Assembly (NCBI RefSeq): GCF_019097595.1
Contig: NC_080734.1
Location: 13,997,392-14,061,391, forward strand
Direction: 5' to 3'
Origin: Hemibagrus wyckioides
Lineage: Eukaryota > Chordata > Actinopteri > Siluriformes > Bagridae
Length of the DNA: 64,000 nucleotides
The translations under genes and the position numbers were made by a program. Positions 37,624-54,548 of this stretch are shown here, one piece after another. Within the stretch, counting starts at the first letter, position 1. Every line of letters begins with the position of its first letter. The notes under the pieces were generated by a model that saw nothing but the letters and a program-made list of their open reading frames with translations, was not told the DNA's origin and did no database searches.

Positions 37624-38170
37624 CCGACCAGGCATAACATTATAACCATCTGCATAATATTGTGTTGGTCCCCCTTATGCTGCCAAAACAGCCCTGACCC
37701 GTCATGCACTGTGTATTCTGACACCTTTCTATCAAAACCAGCATTAACTTCTTCAGCAATCTGAGCAACAGTAGCTCGTCTGTTGGATCGGATCACACGG
37801 ACCAGCCTTCTCTCCCCACGTGCATCAATGAGCCTTGGACACCCATGACCCTGTCTCCGGTTCACCACTGTTCCTTCCTTGGACCACTTTTGATAGATAC
37901 TGACCACTGCAGCCTGGGAACACCCCACAAGAGCTACAGTTTTGGAGATACTCTGATCCAGTCGTCTAGCTATCACAATTTGGCCTTTCATCAAATTTGC
38001 ACAAATCCTTATGCTTCCCCATTTTTCCTGCTTCTAACACATCAATTTTGAGGACAAAATGTTCACTTGCTGCCTAATAAATCCCACCCACTAACAGGTG
38101 CCATGATGAAGAGATAATCAGTCTTATTCATGTCACCTGTCAGTGCTCATAATGTTATGCCTGATCAGTG
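37624..38170 (-). mobile_element. Internally deleted Tc1/mariner element (copy C), both ends intact
   Basis: A 547 bp element flanked by TA (37622-37623 and 38171-38172), with inverted ends containing AGGCATAACATTATAACC and CATAATGTTATGCCTGATC. The minus strand encodes the transposase N-terminus ([19 protein letters not shown] to [17 protein letters not shown]) and then jumps to the 3' coding end. The jump uses the same junction (GTGCATGACGGGTCAGGG) as the copy at 6156-6613. This shows both derive from one deleted progenitor that spread using transposase supplied in trans. Confidence 0.85.
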
Positions 38171-38174
38171 TATG

Positions 38175-40540
38175 TTCAGATTTGTTTTTCATTGTGTCAG
38201 TCTCTGTACATTACTAACAACACCCGAAGCTTGAGTTCCCTAAGCCTTTTAGTGATAATAGAATCCAGACGATAATCCTCCCAGATAAGCGTAATAGTTT
38301 GATGTCTGGCCTAAAACCGTGACACAAGGAAAAAAGTCTAGCAAGCAGATTTATAGTACAGAACCAGGTAGAGCCATATCAAGCTTCTATATGCTTGTGA
38401 AAGCAGAAATGGAGTTATGCTTTTTCAGGCAGAAATGAGAGTGTACTCACCCCCTCTGTATGACAAGCTGACACTTACTGGGTCTGCCAGTCCCTAAGCA
38501 CAGACATGGAGAGCAGGCATTATGAAACATGCATGGGAGCCACTGCCTCCTCCATTATTCATCAGCTCAAGATCCAAACATGCCACCTTGGCAACAGTAC
38601 TTTCTGACTTATATTAATCATACATATTATACATGAAAAAAAGACATTGTTAAAGGAGATCCACATTCTGAAGAAAAGGATGTATTGTGTTTGTATGTGT
38701 TTTTTGTTTTTGCTTTAGGCTGAGATGTTTTTTTGCACATTTTCTTCTCTGTGAGTCTTTAATCATTGTGCTGGAAATGTGAATTTCCAAAGTATCTACT
38801 TTAGAGCACTACTACAGTAGGGCGCTATTAATATGTCTTGCAACTGCTTGTTAGTCTATCCCTGAATTGAGAGTTCTTTAAAATTCACCTGCTTTGAAAA
38901 GCTATTATTCATACAAACGTCTATTATAGATTGACCTTGTTATTGGCCAGCTGCACAAGGGACACTTGGTATGCCTATGTCTATTTTGCTACTTTTCATT
39001 TTTTACTTTCTGCTATACACATTACAAAAGCTGGGCTAAAAATAACCCACTTTGGGTTAAATTGGAAACCCTCTCCTGGTTACTATATTGACCAATGTAG
39101 CATGGGTTGTTTTAACCTAGTGAAGTGTGGGTTACAATGCTGACCCAGTAACTCTCCAACCTGCAATGCAAAAAAAAAAAAAACACATCTCATTATAGGA
39201 AGAAATAGACAAGGAAACCGGTTAACTGTGAAGTCTCTGTAATCTCCTGAAACCCAAGCACTTATGCAAATAATTCTTTGTATAAGACCAGTTTTCAAAT
39301 CAGGAAGCAGTGCCTCTACTTGAAATTGTTGATACAGTGGCCTGAAATTGCATGGCAACTAATTTGTCTCACATACAGGCTCAGGTTATGCCAAGATCCT
39401 TCTAGTCAATGTTTTAATTATGTAGTCTCGCAGCAACACTGCATAGTCTGTGTGAAGCTAAGCTGTAGGGAGTGTTGTCAGGCCTCTGGGTCAAGTTACC
39501 ACAACATAAGCTATAATATAAAAGAAATTCTAGATATACCTGTATAAATATGTACCAAAACATGGATTTTTCCATGTCCTCTTCACACAGACAAACTATT
39601 ATCAACCAAGCTGTGTCTTTTCTCAGCTTTCTCTCACACTGATATTTATGAATTGAACCAAATGAGCAATTAACGAATTTTTAATGTATTTGTCTGTGCC
39701 CACTACAAGGATTTGGTTAAATGCACATGAATGCAAATAAATGCTTGGAAACATAAAATGCAAGTAAACACATTCAGGACGCACACAGTTTCTTCTCCAT
39801 CTCCCTACATAAAATGTTTTCAGCAGCACAAAATCTGATTGCATACTGCACACAATCAGCTGATTTCACTGATCACTGAAGAAGACAGAGAGACAAGATA
39901 ATTTAGGTGTCATTTAGGTGTGACCTTCTCCAACTAGTGTACCATAATATTGTTATGTAGTCATCAGCACAGACCAACACTGCTATCCCACTAAAACTCT
40001 GAGTTCAGGAGCTGTAAAGGTTACATTATGTGTATTTCATTAAACACCAATGGCACTGCAGTAAAAACTGGCTGTGGACAATTATAGTTTAAGAAGAGCA
40101 AAATTAGATGTAATGTCCAGGTGCTGTATATGCAAGCACAAGAGCTGAAAATCATAGTCAAATATGCATAGAAATTGAGTCAAAAACAAGCATTTTAAAA
40201 TCATTTGGCTATTCACTCTCACAGGCATGAAATACCATACGAAAATGTCAAAGGCATTAAAAATTATAAAAAGGAAAATTAATAACTAGGACATCACTGG
40301 TCAGAACTGTTACATGTAAAATACCATATAAATGCCTAGGTAAAAGAAGACCCTAATTTCACTGATTCACAGGGGATAACATGCTACAGTATAATTTTTT
40401 TAACATAGCATTGCGGTTACAAGAATTGGAGTAAGACCACAGAGGATAGATAAAGTGAGTAAAAGGTGACAAAAAAGGACAAACAGTACACAAGATTAGG
40501 AGTCAATATGCAGCTTTAACATACACAGCAGAAAAGCTGG
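38175..40540. other. Intergenic DNA
   Basis: A repeat-free block at about 38400-38600 could be regulatory. GGGTTAAATTGG and GGTTGTTTTAACC phrases near 39040-39120 resemble a short fish MITE-like motif. No genes were seen. Confidence 0.3.
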
Positions 40541-40542
40541 GG

Positions 40543-40585
40543 ATGTGGTAGCTTAGTGGTTAAGGCATTGGACTACTGTATTACT
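40543..40585 (+). repeat. Truncated tRNA-derived SINE head
   Basis: TAGCTTAGTGGTTAAGGCAT is a tRNA-like polymerase III A-box region, as in fish SINEs. The B box and tail are missing. Confidence 0.5.
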
Positions 40586-41640
40586 TACTTATATTAATTC
40601 AATCAGCTATAACCTGCTGCACCTGGCCACACCCCTTTATAAAGCCCTCAATTCATCACTCTGTGCACAGAGGCAACATTGAGCTCAGAGTTAAGAGATC
40701 TGATTTTGCAATAAATATTTGGGTCATTTAAGAGTTTCTCTATTATAATTTGGTGCCTTTAAGTCATTTTGAGTTAAATATGAATGCTCTAGACCTCACA
40801 ACATGCCATCTAAGCACTATTACTCTCACATGCAAACAGCCCTATAGATTAGATAAGATAAGATTATTATTGTAAGATAACTTCTGCCGAGGCATTCGAG
40901 GTTTGTTTAGCTGGTAGGCTGTAACATGCACTTCTTCATCCTCCCCGCTTTCGCACTTGATTCCCTTAACTATATATCTTGCTTTAGAGGACAAACCTGT
41001 CCTACATTGTGCCTCTCTCATGTTCATGTTGGAACTCCATATATATGTATGTATGTATAACGGAGGACAAAACTATCGTGCCTTGTCATTCCCATTTTAA
41101 CCTAGATGTGTGAAAATCTGGAGAGACACATGAACTTCCACTATTCACTAGCTGTATATCATGTGTCACACACAATAACGTCTCAGCTGGATTCTGCTAT
41201 AAGTTCTGTAATGAATCGGCTGACTTATTAACTAGCTTCAAACCAAAACAGAGGGAAAATGCCAATAAGAGTGCTAAAAATACATCATGTTTTAATCCTT
41301 TTTCCTCCCATGATCTTTATTTACTCTCTTCTCTGACTGGCTGCTGGCTCTACTGGTTCTGTCACAGTATAATCAGGAGTCTTCATGTATGCCAGGAATA
41401 CATGTATGCCACAATACATAGGGACTCACAGCAGCTCAATAGTTTTAAAATTCATCTTATTATGAAATATTTTGTCCCCTTCTGACTGTCCATAAAAGAA
41501 AACAACAACAATAGCAACATCAACAGCAAACGTCCAACATACTCTAGGATTTAGGTTTCTATAAAACTAAATAATATTTCAAAATATCACCTAGCCTTGC
41601 TAGTTTATTAAAAGACTTATAAAGTACTTTTAGAGCACTC
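40586..41640. other. Intergenic DNA, nothing recognised
   Basis: AT-rich sequence without recognisable genes or repeats. Confidence 0.4.
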
Positions 41641-41649
41641 CTTCATGTA

Positions 41650-42560
41650 TCAATATATCATGGCTGAGATGACCACTAATTTTTGTTTCTCTATTTATGC
41701 ACAAATTTGGATGTGTCTTTGGGTCATTATCATGGTGAAAGATTATATTCATACTCCATCTTCACAAGTTTGAACCTCAGGTTACACTATCCTAGATCTC
41801 GAAAATTCATGATGTTTTCAATCTTCGGTACTTGTTGTTGATCTTTGTTGATGTTGATCCCTACGTGTGTGAGGGGTCACAGGTTTTATGCTGGATGCCC
41901 TTCCTGACACAACCCTCCCATTTCATCTGGGCTTGGGACCAACACTGCATCCAGTGGCTGGGGTTTGGGCACTGGCTGGGAATTGAACCCAGGCCTTCCA
42001 CATGGTAGGCGAGAAACCTTCCACTGAGGCACCAGTGCCCTGAAAGAGCTTCTGAACTACTAGTGAAAAATCAGCCGCGAATCAACAGTTATTCACCTTC
42101 ATCTTTTACGCTGGGTATCAAATGCTTGTTCTTGAATGCAGTCAACATTTTTTTCCAAACACGCCGATAATGTGCTCAGCTAGAATACTCTGGTCTCATC
42201 TGGCCACGATTCTAATGACAAGTTCAAGCTATGCAATTTATGGTACACATTCAGAAAGGGCTTCTTTTGTGCAACCTCTTTAAACATTTATTTGTTAAAA
42301 TGGAAGTGTTTTCTAACATTTATATTGCCAAACATCTATTCCACCCTGTAATTCTGAAGCTGTAAGCTTTTGGTTCTCCTTTGCCTACTTCTCAGTGTGC
42401 ATGAGAAAGGTTTGGTAGGTTGGTGATGTGTTTATTTCTTGGTAAACAATTTCAAATGTTTTTGAAACCTTTTCACGGCACAGATTGATTTTAATGGCCA
42501 TTTTTAGATGCTTACAGATTTTATATCCATTGCATGTGTAAAGCTTTTTAATAGTTTGTT
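41650..42560 (-). mobile_element. Decayed Tc1-like element interrupted by a SINE
   Basis: Sequence left of the SINE (TTTGGGTCATTATCATGGTG at about 41719) and right of it (ACTCTGGTCTCATCTGGCCA at about 42187) are reverse-strand signatures of Tc1 transposase coding sequence (SDE-type region and upstream). Frames are broken throughout. No terminal repeats are clearly visible, so the limits are approximate. Confidence 0.45.
41850..42045 (-). mobile_element. tRNA-derived SINE, reverse strand
   Basis: Read on the minus strand it starts GGGCACTGGTGCCTCAGTGG (A-box region) with GGGTTCAATTCCCAGCC (B box, at about 41973-41990 on +). It continues into a body with CAGGAAGGGCATCCAGC, a tail shared by many fish SINEs. 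It is inserted within an older Tc1 copy. Confidence 0.7.
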
Positions 42561-44600
42561 TTTATCCTTCTTTTTTAAAAATCACAATTTGTTTTTCATG
42601 TACTCCAATAGCTTTCTTTGTGCTAATAATTCTGGCAAATATAGGTTTCACAGAAAATAGCATGATTCGCTTTAATAATTACAAAGGAATGTACTTTCTC
42701 ATATTGTATGAGTGGGAATTTTTATTTTATTTATTGTTTATTATGTTAATTTTATTTCTTTTGGTTGTTGCTTTAGACTATGTCTACTACTATATTAAAA
42801 TGTGATTATGGTCAGCTTAAAAAAAAACTGTGCAGGCTATTGGTGTTTGTCCAAGGATGAAGTTCAAACAAAATAATAAGCAACCTTTTGACCTGTTGCA
42901 GACAGTCATTTTAGCAGACCAGTGTTGCAACTGGTTCTAGATTCGAGAGCTACTTGTAAATTCTTATTGTGTTGGGAAAAAATAATATATGTGGACATTT
43001 GTCATCTTTGTATTATAGACTTTAGGAATACCATAATACAACAATAAACTGAATTTGAAATATTCCAAATTTTGGGAATAATAATAATAAAATAAATAAT
43101 TAAGTAAATTAATGAATGAATGAATGAATGAATGAATGAATGAATGAATGAATGAATAAATAATAATAGTTTAGTTCCAGATAGAAGCATTGATTTTCAT
43201 TAATTTATTCATTCATATTGAATAGCCATTTTAGACACCTATTTATTGCTATCATCTATTTATTGCTATGATCGATCTTTATACATAACAAAAAAGTTTT
43301 TTCTTTCTTTTTTTCCACTAAATGAAGTAGAATGCAAAATCATCCCAAGTCATATATATAAAAAATTATATATATATATATGCCACTGTAACACCTAGCG
43401 TGATAGATAAATAACACGTTTAGCTTTTAATTATGTGTTAAACATCTTTCAGTTGTCTTCATGAATTGTCTTCGAGTTCTGGGGAAAAGGGCTTAGCTTG
43501 AAGTCAGGAAGTGATTGTCAAGCACAAATGAATGGGAAACAAATCTCCCAAATGATCCTCTAATCCTGAGAACTAACATGCTTGTGTTTGGAGAGAAATC
43601 ATGGCACATGTAGGTCTATAGAGAAGAAAATCCGAGTCGGATTTACGACTTTGAAGAGTCGTTTATGGCAAAGTGACTCAAAAAAAATGTTGTTGACATT
43701 CAGTGAAGATTCGGCGAGTCCTTCCAGTGTATTATTCTCACCTCGCGCCCAGTGATAAAGGGATCCACCTCAACCCTGACCATGATAAAGCGCTTTCTGA
43801 ACGAAAGCCCGAACTAACGAATGAATGAATGAATGAATGAATGAATGAATGATTTATTTTTCAAGCCGGATTCATTTGCAGCCAAATCCGCATTTCGGAT
43901 ACATTTAAGAGTTCTGTTTTAAAGTTGGTGTGTTAAGTTAAAGTGTTTCTAAAGCACATTCATAAAATATTCCCTTTAATGAGTGACCTTGGGCTTTCCG
44001 TCGTTGGTCCTCCAAAGGCAGAAATCTCATGACAATGACAAAATAATAGGTCTCGAGACACTGTCAATTATTCTAAGGCTAGAATTATTTCATTCGCGTT
44101 CGAGTATTTGACTATGATTAACGAATGAGCTTTCTGTTCGCCTCGGGCGATTAAAAAGCCATAGTGACCGAAAAAATGTACAAAAATAGCATTTGATTAG
44201 CTGTTGTTGAAATTATTGTGGAGGGATGGCTCACAATAGCCTAATCATTTTTGTTACAAGGTTGCTATGCTTTTATTCTGCTATCCTTAAGAGTGTCACA
44301 CATATTTTTCAAATGTAGCTACAAGAGATTACATGAAATATGACTAGATTATTATTAACGTTTTATTCGGTCATACAGTCTAGATTTAGTTTGTAGACTA
44401 CATTTGAAATGAATTATTTATCAAGGCATTAGCCTAGTTTCATTTCGATTGCACATCTTCTCACGTAAGGTGTAAAATATTAAATTTTCCTGTAAAAACA
44501 AATAAATGATAGGATACATAGGATTTAGTATTCTTGTATTGTAAAGAAACCTAGTAGTTTTGAACAGCCTCCGAGCAGTTTATAAAAGGGGCCTTTTTCT
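42561..44600. other. Intergenic DNA with (GAAT)n arrays
   Basis: (GAAT)n arrays lie at about 43112-43160 and 43814-43850, and a short (TA)n at about 43355-43382. Between 43480 and 44170 the sequence is more complex. No gene was recognised. Confidence 0.4.
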
Positions 44601-44601
44601 C

Positions 44602-44810
<209 letters not shown>

Positions 44811-44921
44811 AGAACATATTTCTAAATAATAACAATAACATTCTAAATCATAAGGATAAACATAATACTTTTAAATTCTACTATCTTTTATTATAACAAT
44901 ATATTTTTTACAATACACTAT

Positions 44922-44924
44922 TTT

Positions 44925-44991
<67 letters not shown>

Positions 44992-45022
44992 AATAGTGCT
45001 GTTGTGCCTATATGAAGTGTAA

Positions 45023-45113
<91 letters not shown>
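44922..45113. repeat. (AAT)n(AGT)n, then (AT)n(GT)n microsatellites
   Basis: (AAT)n to about 44954, (AGT)n to 44991, then (AT)n at 45026-45075 running directly into (GT)n at 45076-45113. Confidence 0.95.
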
Positions 45114-48248
<3,135 letters not shown>

Positions 48249-48405
48249 GTTACAGCAGCAGGTGTTGACTAACGGCTCGGTTACGGCGGAGGACGGCGCC
48301 GCGGATCGGCTCGGGAACGCGTCCAGCCCGGAAGCCGGCCTGTCAAGCCAAGCTGCTGCTTCCGCCATCTCCATCACGTCGAGTGACAGCGAATGTGACA
48401 TCTAA
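48249..48405 (+). CDS. six6: six6 exon 2: C-terminal tail
   Basis: The split codon AG|G gives Arg, then [20 protein letters not shown] and so on to the invariant end [14 protein letters not shown] and TAA at 48403-48405. The full protein is 242 aa, close to the 246 aa of human SIX6. The last residues match the SIX6 tail nearly perfectly. The middle ([20 protein letters not shown]) is the variable linker. Codon use is GC-rich, like exon 1. Confidence 0.96.
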
Positions 48406-48990
48406 CGCCGCGGCACGAGCCTCCCCGCGGGAGCACCACGCAAAAAATTAACACATTAACGAAGGAATTGGAGACAGACAATCATCAAGACAAACAAGCA
48501 CATCGGTGCCTGCCTTAACGTATTAAAGGCTATGTTTTTGTTGTTATTGGATGGCTGTCAAAAGAGCCAGAGATAAACGGAATGCTCTATCTTTAAAAAA
48601 AAATGTATTTATCATTTTTTTCCATAACCAAGTGTGAATACACGAGGAGACTCGCGGGAATAGATAGAGAGAGAGGGAGAGAGATCCTCCTGCCCGTGTT
48701 CAAATTACATTAATCGAAATCGGACACGTGGGAGAAATATGAACAAGGCAAAACAACAACCCTTTTTTGTTTGCTTTCAGAAGGACTTCATGTTGAGTCG
48801 ACATTTTTTCTAAGATGTTTACGTATTAAAATTCGTGGCTCTAATAGAAATGTTGATTTGCTTGCTTTTTTTCCAAGTCCGGTTGTTTTCGTGTAAATCG
48901 TTGGGCTTTTAGAGTGCGATGAATAGTGGACATATGTTTGATTTAATTAAGGACGTTAAGTTAATAAAATGTTTGATGATCAAAGACGTA
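48406..48990 (+). other. six6: six6 3'UTR, putative
   Basis: It follows the stop and includes a candidate AATAAA at about 48963-48968, giving a 3'UTR of roughly 560 nt. Other poly(A) choices are possible. Confidence 0.45.
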
Positions 48991-49008
48991 TTGTCATTAA
49001 TACTCCAG

Positions 49009-49009
<1 letters not shown>

Positions 49010-49077
<68 letters not shown>

Positions 49078-49080
49078 GCT
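49010..49080. repeat. (ATT)n microsatellite
   Basis: Pure ATT units ending in GCTGCTGC, just downstream of the six6 3'UTR. Confidence 0.95.
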
Positions 49081-50430
49081 GCTGCTTGCATCTCTTAAAA
49101 TAAGACAAATAAGGCAAAGCCATATATTTAGCTTTTTTCGTTTGTTTGTTTTTACTCGTTTGGATAAAATGTAGGTGGAGCATTCATGTGTAATCACAAA
49201 CATTGTAAACACTTGAATTTACCCCCATTTTATAGAAATCGACCGTGTCTTTTCAGTCGCCTTAATTATTTGCAAGGCATTTCAAATTAGGCAACACACA
49301 CACATACAGTCCAATTAATGTGACTTGAACGCCTCACGATACGGGTTTAAAACGATGACAGTGCATGTGCAAATCTGTTCCGTGAATGCTGTAAATCTGA
49401 CTCTTTGTTTAGATGTGCACATTACTGGAGCCTTTGCTTCGGCGTTGTTAGAGTCCATGTTCTGTGTGTGGTTCATGCATGGGCGTTAATGGGTAAATGT
49501 GGGCTATAGTGGTGATACCTTACTGCGTGTCTGCTCGTGTTAACTGTAGCGTTGTCGCCATTGCGCACCCTAATTCTCTCTGACAGGAGAAGGTCAGCCA
49601 AAGGGCGCAGCGCCTCGGTTTCAACACGAAAAGGCTGAATACACATCACTAATAGAAATTCCATAATCCTCACGCGCAAACTGTAGGCTTTGTCAATCTT
49701 GGGATATTCTTTTCATGGTTTGCTATTTTGTTAGAAACAAATAGTTCATGCGTTATTTTGTTGGATCTTCTGCACTTTATTCTAAACAATGCTACGGATT
49801 CTTTTTTTTATAATATAAAATTATTTTATACCATTTGTTTGTCATAAGACATGTTACACTAGTATTTTCTATCATGAATATTTTGCATTTGGCAAGCATA
49901 GAAAACCTATATCCGTTGTCCAAACGAGGCTGTACATTTGAGACCACAATGTTTTCAAAGGTACACTGTGATTTATTTAACACTAATACGCTTCACTGTT
50001 GCAAACACCTATTTAATATGGGATTTATTTTACTACTGGTTCCGAGTAACTGAATGTACAGGAATAGTTTTAGCATAGCTCACTATATTTACTATGGCAG
50101 TTCATCCTAGTTATGCTAATTTGTTTAGTAATTCAACCATTCTGAATCCGCAAAAGCCTGTTTTTCGTTTGTGCATCGGCATCTGAAGACATAGACAAAT
50201 CTAGGAAAGTTCACAGTTTATCACTATCCAGAGTATAGGCTGGTAAAACATTAACTGGTCATCTAACCCTGACTCAGAGAATAAGCAATGTCGCGACAAA
50301 CTTCATATAATACCTCATTCTTCCTGTTGCTGAAGTTCATGTTCAATTATGCGTGTGGTTTATTTCTTTCTGACATAGGCCTAAGTCATAACACACAGCA
50401 AGAGCTTCTTTTATCTCCCTTTTGTTACTG
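49081..50430. other. six6 downstream intergenic DNA
   Basis: Moderately complex sequence without genes. About 49240-49680 is GC-richer and repeat-free and could hold a proximal enhancer, but no motif decides it. Confidence 0.3.
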
Positions 50431-50439
50431 GAATGGGTG

Positions 50440-50660
50440 GCAAGCTGTGGCAAACTAATTGTCACTGCGACGTAAATGGAGGAACAGTCGAAGTAGGAGA
50501 ACGAAGAGAGAAGCTCATTGAATTTGTTCAGGGACAAAAGCAGAGAGGTTAGCTGAAAAGAGTGTTTCTGGCAGTCAATAAGGCTGTCAAACTGTTCAGC
50601 GCTAATCAGCGGTAATGATGGCCTCTCAAGCCCAACGGGAACAAAAAGCCTTCAAAAGTT
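50440..50660. promoter_or_regulatory. Possible conserved enhancer downstream of six6
   Basis: A compact, repeat-free block holding AAACTAATTGTCAC, CAGCGCTAATCAGCGGTAAT and CAATAAGGCTGTCAAAC. These homeodomain (TAATTG, TAATC) and paired-type motifs lie 2 kb downstream of six6. A role is inferred from position and texture. Confidence 0.35.
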
Positions 50661-50834
50661 CTGGGATGGGGTGAAGAGGAGGGGGTGTAAAAAAGCATTG
50701 TAAGGAAAAAAAAATCTAGTCTACCTGGCTAGCTGGAAGTTTTACCACACACTACTAGTACTACAAAATCTACTACTGCTATTACTAATATTATATAATA
50801 AAATTAATGTAATTATTCTTCGATATGTGTGCGT

Positions 50835-50883
50835 ATAATAATAATAATAATAATAATAATACAATTGTTATTATTATTATTAT

Positions 50884-50918
<35 letters not shown>
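50835..50918. repeat. (AAT)n(ATT)n(AGT)n compound microsatellite
   Basis: Three consecutive trinucleotide arrays separated by a short ACAATTG spacer. Confidence 0.95.
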
Positions 50919-53900
50919 TTCCATGCTAATGATAACATCATAATTGGATTTACGTCTCCAAAACTCAACCATGTCATGTTTTTTCCACTTCATATTTTTT
51001 CCTCTTCCAATAGGAACTCATTTCCCAGGGACTATAATGGACTGTACAAATTGCTTCCGAAAATTAGCCTGCAGGTTACTCATTATCACTCCAACTTGAT
51101 GTTCACTGTTGTTTACAGTATGTTGCATTGTACCATGAGCCTTATTTCACGGAACCTTTTTGTCTGAAATTCTTATAGCCAGCTTGGTTCAAAAAGACAC
51201 AATGCGGGTTGTGGTGTTGTACATCACGCACCGCTGATGTTCAATTCAAATCTCGGATCTTTTAAGTGAGGTGATGCAAATAGACATTTTAACATTAGAG
51301 AAAAAAAGCAGGATTTGTTATATGTTTTTGGCCTCATATGAAATCAAACAGGGACGTAATGACAAGTTGTCCACATAAATTAGCATCTGCAGTTAGGATG
51401 TGCTGGACACATTTTGTTAGTCTGACAATGTGTAATATCCTATTTGAGAGGTTGTGTTATGTTAAGCACTATGAATTTGACGCTCCTCGTATAGTTTTAT
51501 TGTGAAACTGTCTTGGTAATCTTCACTCTTGTTTTTATCTTGTAGAATCTGTACTCAGGAACAGAAACTGTTCAACCCGAATTTCTCTGTGTTATTGTCA
51601 TTAATGAAATTATTTAGAGAAAAACGACAAGCACTGTTAGGAATCTACAATATGCGCTGACAAGACAAGTTGACCACCGAATTAGTTATTAGTTATTAAT
51701 CAGGCTTAGAAACTATTAAACTGATAATCTCATGAAGAATTTTACAAAATTAAACCAGTCCCAAATAGAGCATATCTTCCCACTGCCACACGACTTATAC
51801 ATTAAACTGGTGACACTGGAGTCCCTTTTTTTACCCAAAGTGCTCTCTACCTACCTCAAGGGCAAAGCAAATTACACTTAAGTCGTTCTGTCTACCTAAG
51901 TCTCTTACCTTAGGCCATACAGAAAACGCCACACAAGACCTTACTATTCTGACTCCTTATTAATTGTTGCTTAACTGTAAATTTCCCAGTTTTAACATAT
52001 GTCTGGCTTCAGATGCAGACAGCATTGAAAACATAATGATAAGTCAAGTGAGCCAACTTCCATAAAGACTCACGTGCTTTCTACAGATGGGTTCTATAAG
52101 AATCTAAGTTGGCTTTACATAAAGCCACTTCAGCTGGAGTTGTAACGCATAGTAATTAACGGATGATATGAAGGTCTTATTCTTCTGAAGACGTGAACGT
52201 CTTTTGATATGTATTGCTTAAAAGAATGTACTGTCCTGAGATTACTCCAGGAAAGAAAACGCGTTGAAGCAATTGTGGTAGACTTAAGGATTTGTAGCAC
52301 GTGCCTATCAGTTTTAGGCGCCATTATACTTTGCGTTTTGTGCTCAGACAAATATAGTGCAATTTATACTCTTTTTTTTTTAAATTCTACTTAAGCCTGC
52401 AACTTTGGTGCTCATGTGCTATAGCTAACAGGTCCGGCTGATTATTTAATTTTCATTTATTTACTTTGCTGTTTTGTGTAACTGTTCATATTCATTTTTT
52501 TTTATCAGAGAAACCTGATTTTTTTCATTCTGTTAACAGCTTTCATGCCTCAGTATATTAAAGGAAGTATATTAAACCAGAGTCAGTTGCCACGTTAAGC
52601 CTTTTCCATATAACGGTTTTCTATGGGAACAAAACGCTTAATGCGTAATTAAATGCGTTGGGTTCTTATTCTGGGCTCATATGCTTGTCTGTACATAGTA
52701 TAGTTTATTAATAATGTGTTCACCGAGTTTGGTGTGTTTACAACACTGTTTTAATGCATTAAGCCACGTTAAGCGTTTTTCACGTTGAGCGTTTTAGAAT
52801 GTCCCAAGTGTTTCGATATTAGATATACTAAGATCAGGAAATCTTAAGTCAGGAAATGGCAATAAAAATGCCTCAAGATAGTCAAATCCAAGGCAAAGAT
52901 TAGGTATTTTGGTTAAGGCCAGGTTTGCGTAGCATAAAGCAGTGATTATTTTCATATCCCATGAAATACCGAGATTTTCCAGACAAATCGCCAAATGCGG
53001 ACCAAACTAGGACTTGCGACAATGACCACTGCTACTTTAGAGTGAGCGGCTCTGAGACTTGTCCCCTGTGTGTATCACCTACGTCACACCAGTGGTCACT
53101 TTTAGGACAGGAGAATATCGATTGAACTGAGGAATTAAGCATTATTTATATGCGATTTCAAATTTGCACACCCAGTTTTCTTCAACGACCCGTATATCAT
53201 CTTAATCTCTAGCTACCGGTTGTGTCAGCACTCGTGTAATATTTATCATATTTTGAAAAATCAGCACTTTCACTGTTTTTCAAAAGCCATAAATGGATGG
53301 ATAAACTGACCCAGTTCGATAGCATACAGTCTCTAGCTAGGTGAGAGAACAACAAACCACAGAGACACGTAAGGAGTACTATGGAGGCCTAAACAAAGAT
53401 ATTTTATTTCAGTATTATTGAGTGCGAACACTTGATAGCACATTTATTCGCTCACAATAATTCTCAAGTAAAGTACAAATAAGTAATTAAGTATTGTAAT
53501 TAAGTATTGTACAACTGCTCAAATATTGTCCATCCATAGCCTATAGGTTGTAGAGAGGGGCCGGTAATGCTATTTTTAATCACTGGGTGGGTCGCTTGTG
53601 AAATGGATTCTTGTGAAATAAATGGTGAATGGAAAATGATCCTGAAAAAAATGTTGAATGTTGTGATGTTCATTCCCGTTGGCGCGTGTTCTTAGCGGTA
53701 TCTTGGACCCTTTGATTGAAAAAATCAGTGTGAATTCTCAGCTCAGATATTATAACCTTTGTGGAGTAGCGCGCTCTCTACTGGTGAAACCATGCTGAAA
53801 AGAAAATGGAAAAACAACTACCACATGCTAAAATGTAGAATGATGCCATCCAGCTCGAGCCCATCATCCTTACTACTCAGCTAAATCGATCAATAGATGA

Positions 53901-54253
53901 TAAAAGTTTTGTAATTGCCTTAATGTTTCTTAGAAACACATAATCTACAATATTGAACGAGTAGCTGGTAAGACTGAGCTAGATTTTTCAGCATGGACCT
54001 TTCAACATCTAATAACGTGCCGCTCTGTTTCAGCACCATGGCCAGAGTCAATGAGACGTGTCTATTTACTGCCTTTGAAAACTCATTCTGTTATAAACAT
54101 CCACAAACCACATAAAACATCCACAAACATCCACAAACCACACAAAACTGTAATGGTGTATATTTTTAACAAAACCTTTACTGTATTGTGACTTCACAGG
54201 AAAAAAGTGAAAAAATAATAAACTGCATAGTTTTAAAAGAGGGTTTATTATGT
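50919..54253. other. Intergenic DNA
   Basis: No gene, transposon or array was recognised. A triplet of ACATCCACAAACCAC phrases is locally duplicated at about 54100-54150. Confidence 0.4.
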
Positions 54254-54298
54254 ACACACACACACACACACACACACACTACTACTACTACTACTACT
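54254..54298. repeat. (CA)n(CTA)n microsatellite
   Basis: A CA run followed by CTA units. Confidence 0.95.
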
Positions 54299-54473
54299 AG
54301 CTACTTAACAAAAGCTTGACTAAACAAATAGGTGAATTCTGGCTTTGACCTCTGCTACATCAATTGAGTTCATAATTAGTCTTAACTAAATATGAGGAGG
54401 ATGTTTTTTAATCACAGTAATTATTTTTGCTTGTGCCTGAATTAAATTCAATTTAATTGAAATCGTTTACATT

Positions 54474-54477
<4 letters not shown>

Positions 54478-54543
<66 letters not shown>
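54478..54543. repeat. (TA)n microsatellite
   Basis: Pure TA run of about 65 bp. Confidence 0.95.

Positions 54544-54548
<5 letters not shown>

Noticed and set aside
41970..42045. tRNA-like A and B boxes
   Set aside because: They are part of a SINE with a long non-tRNA body and no cloverleaf acceptor stem, so this is not a functional tRNA gene.
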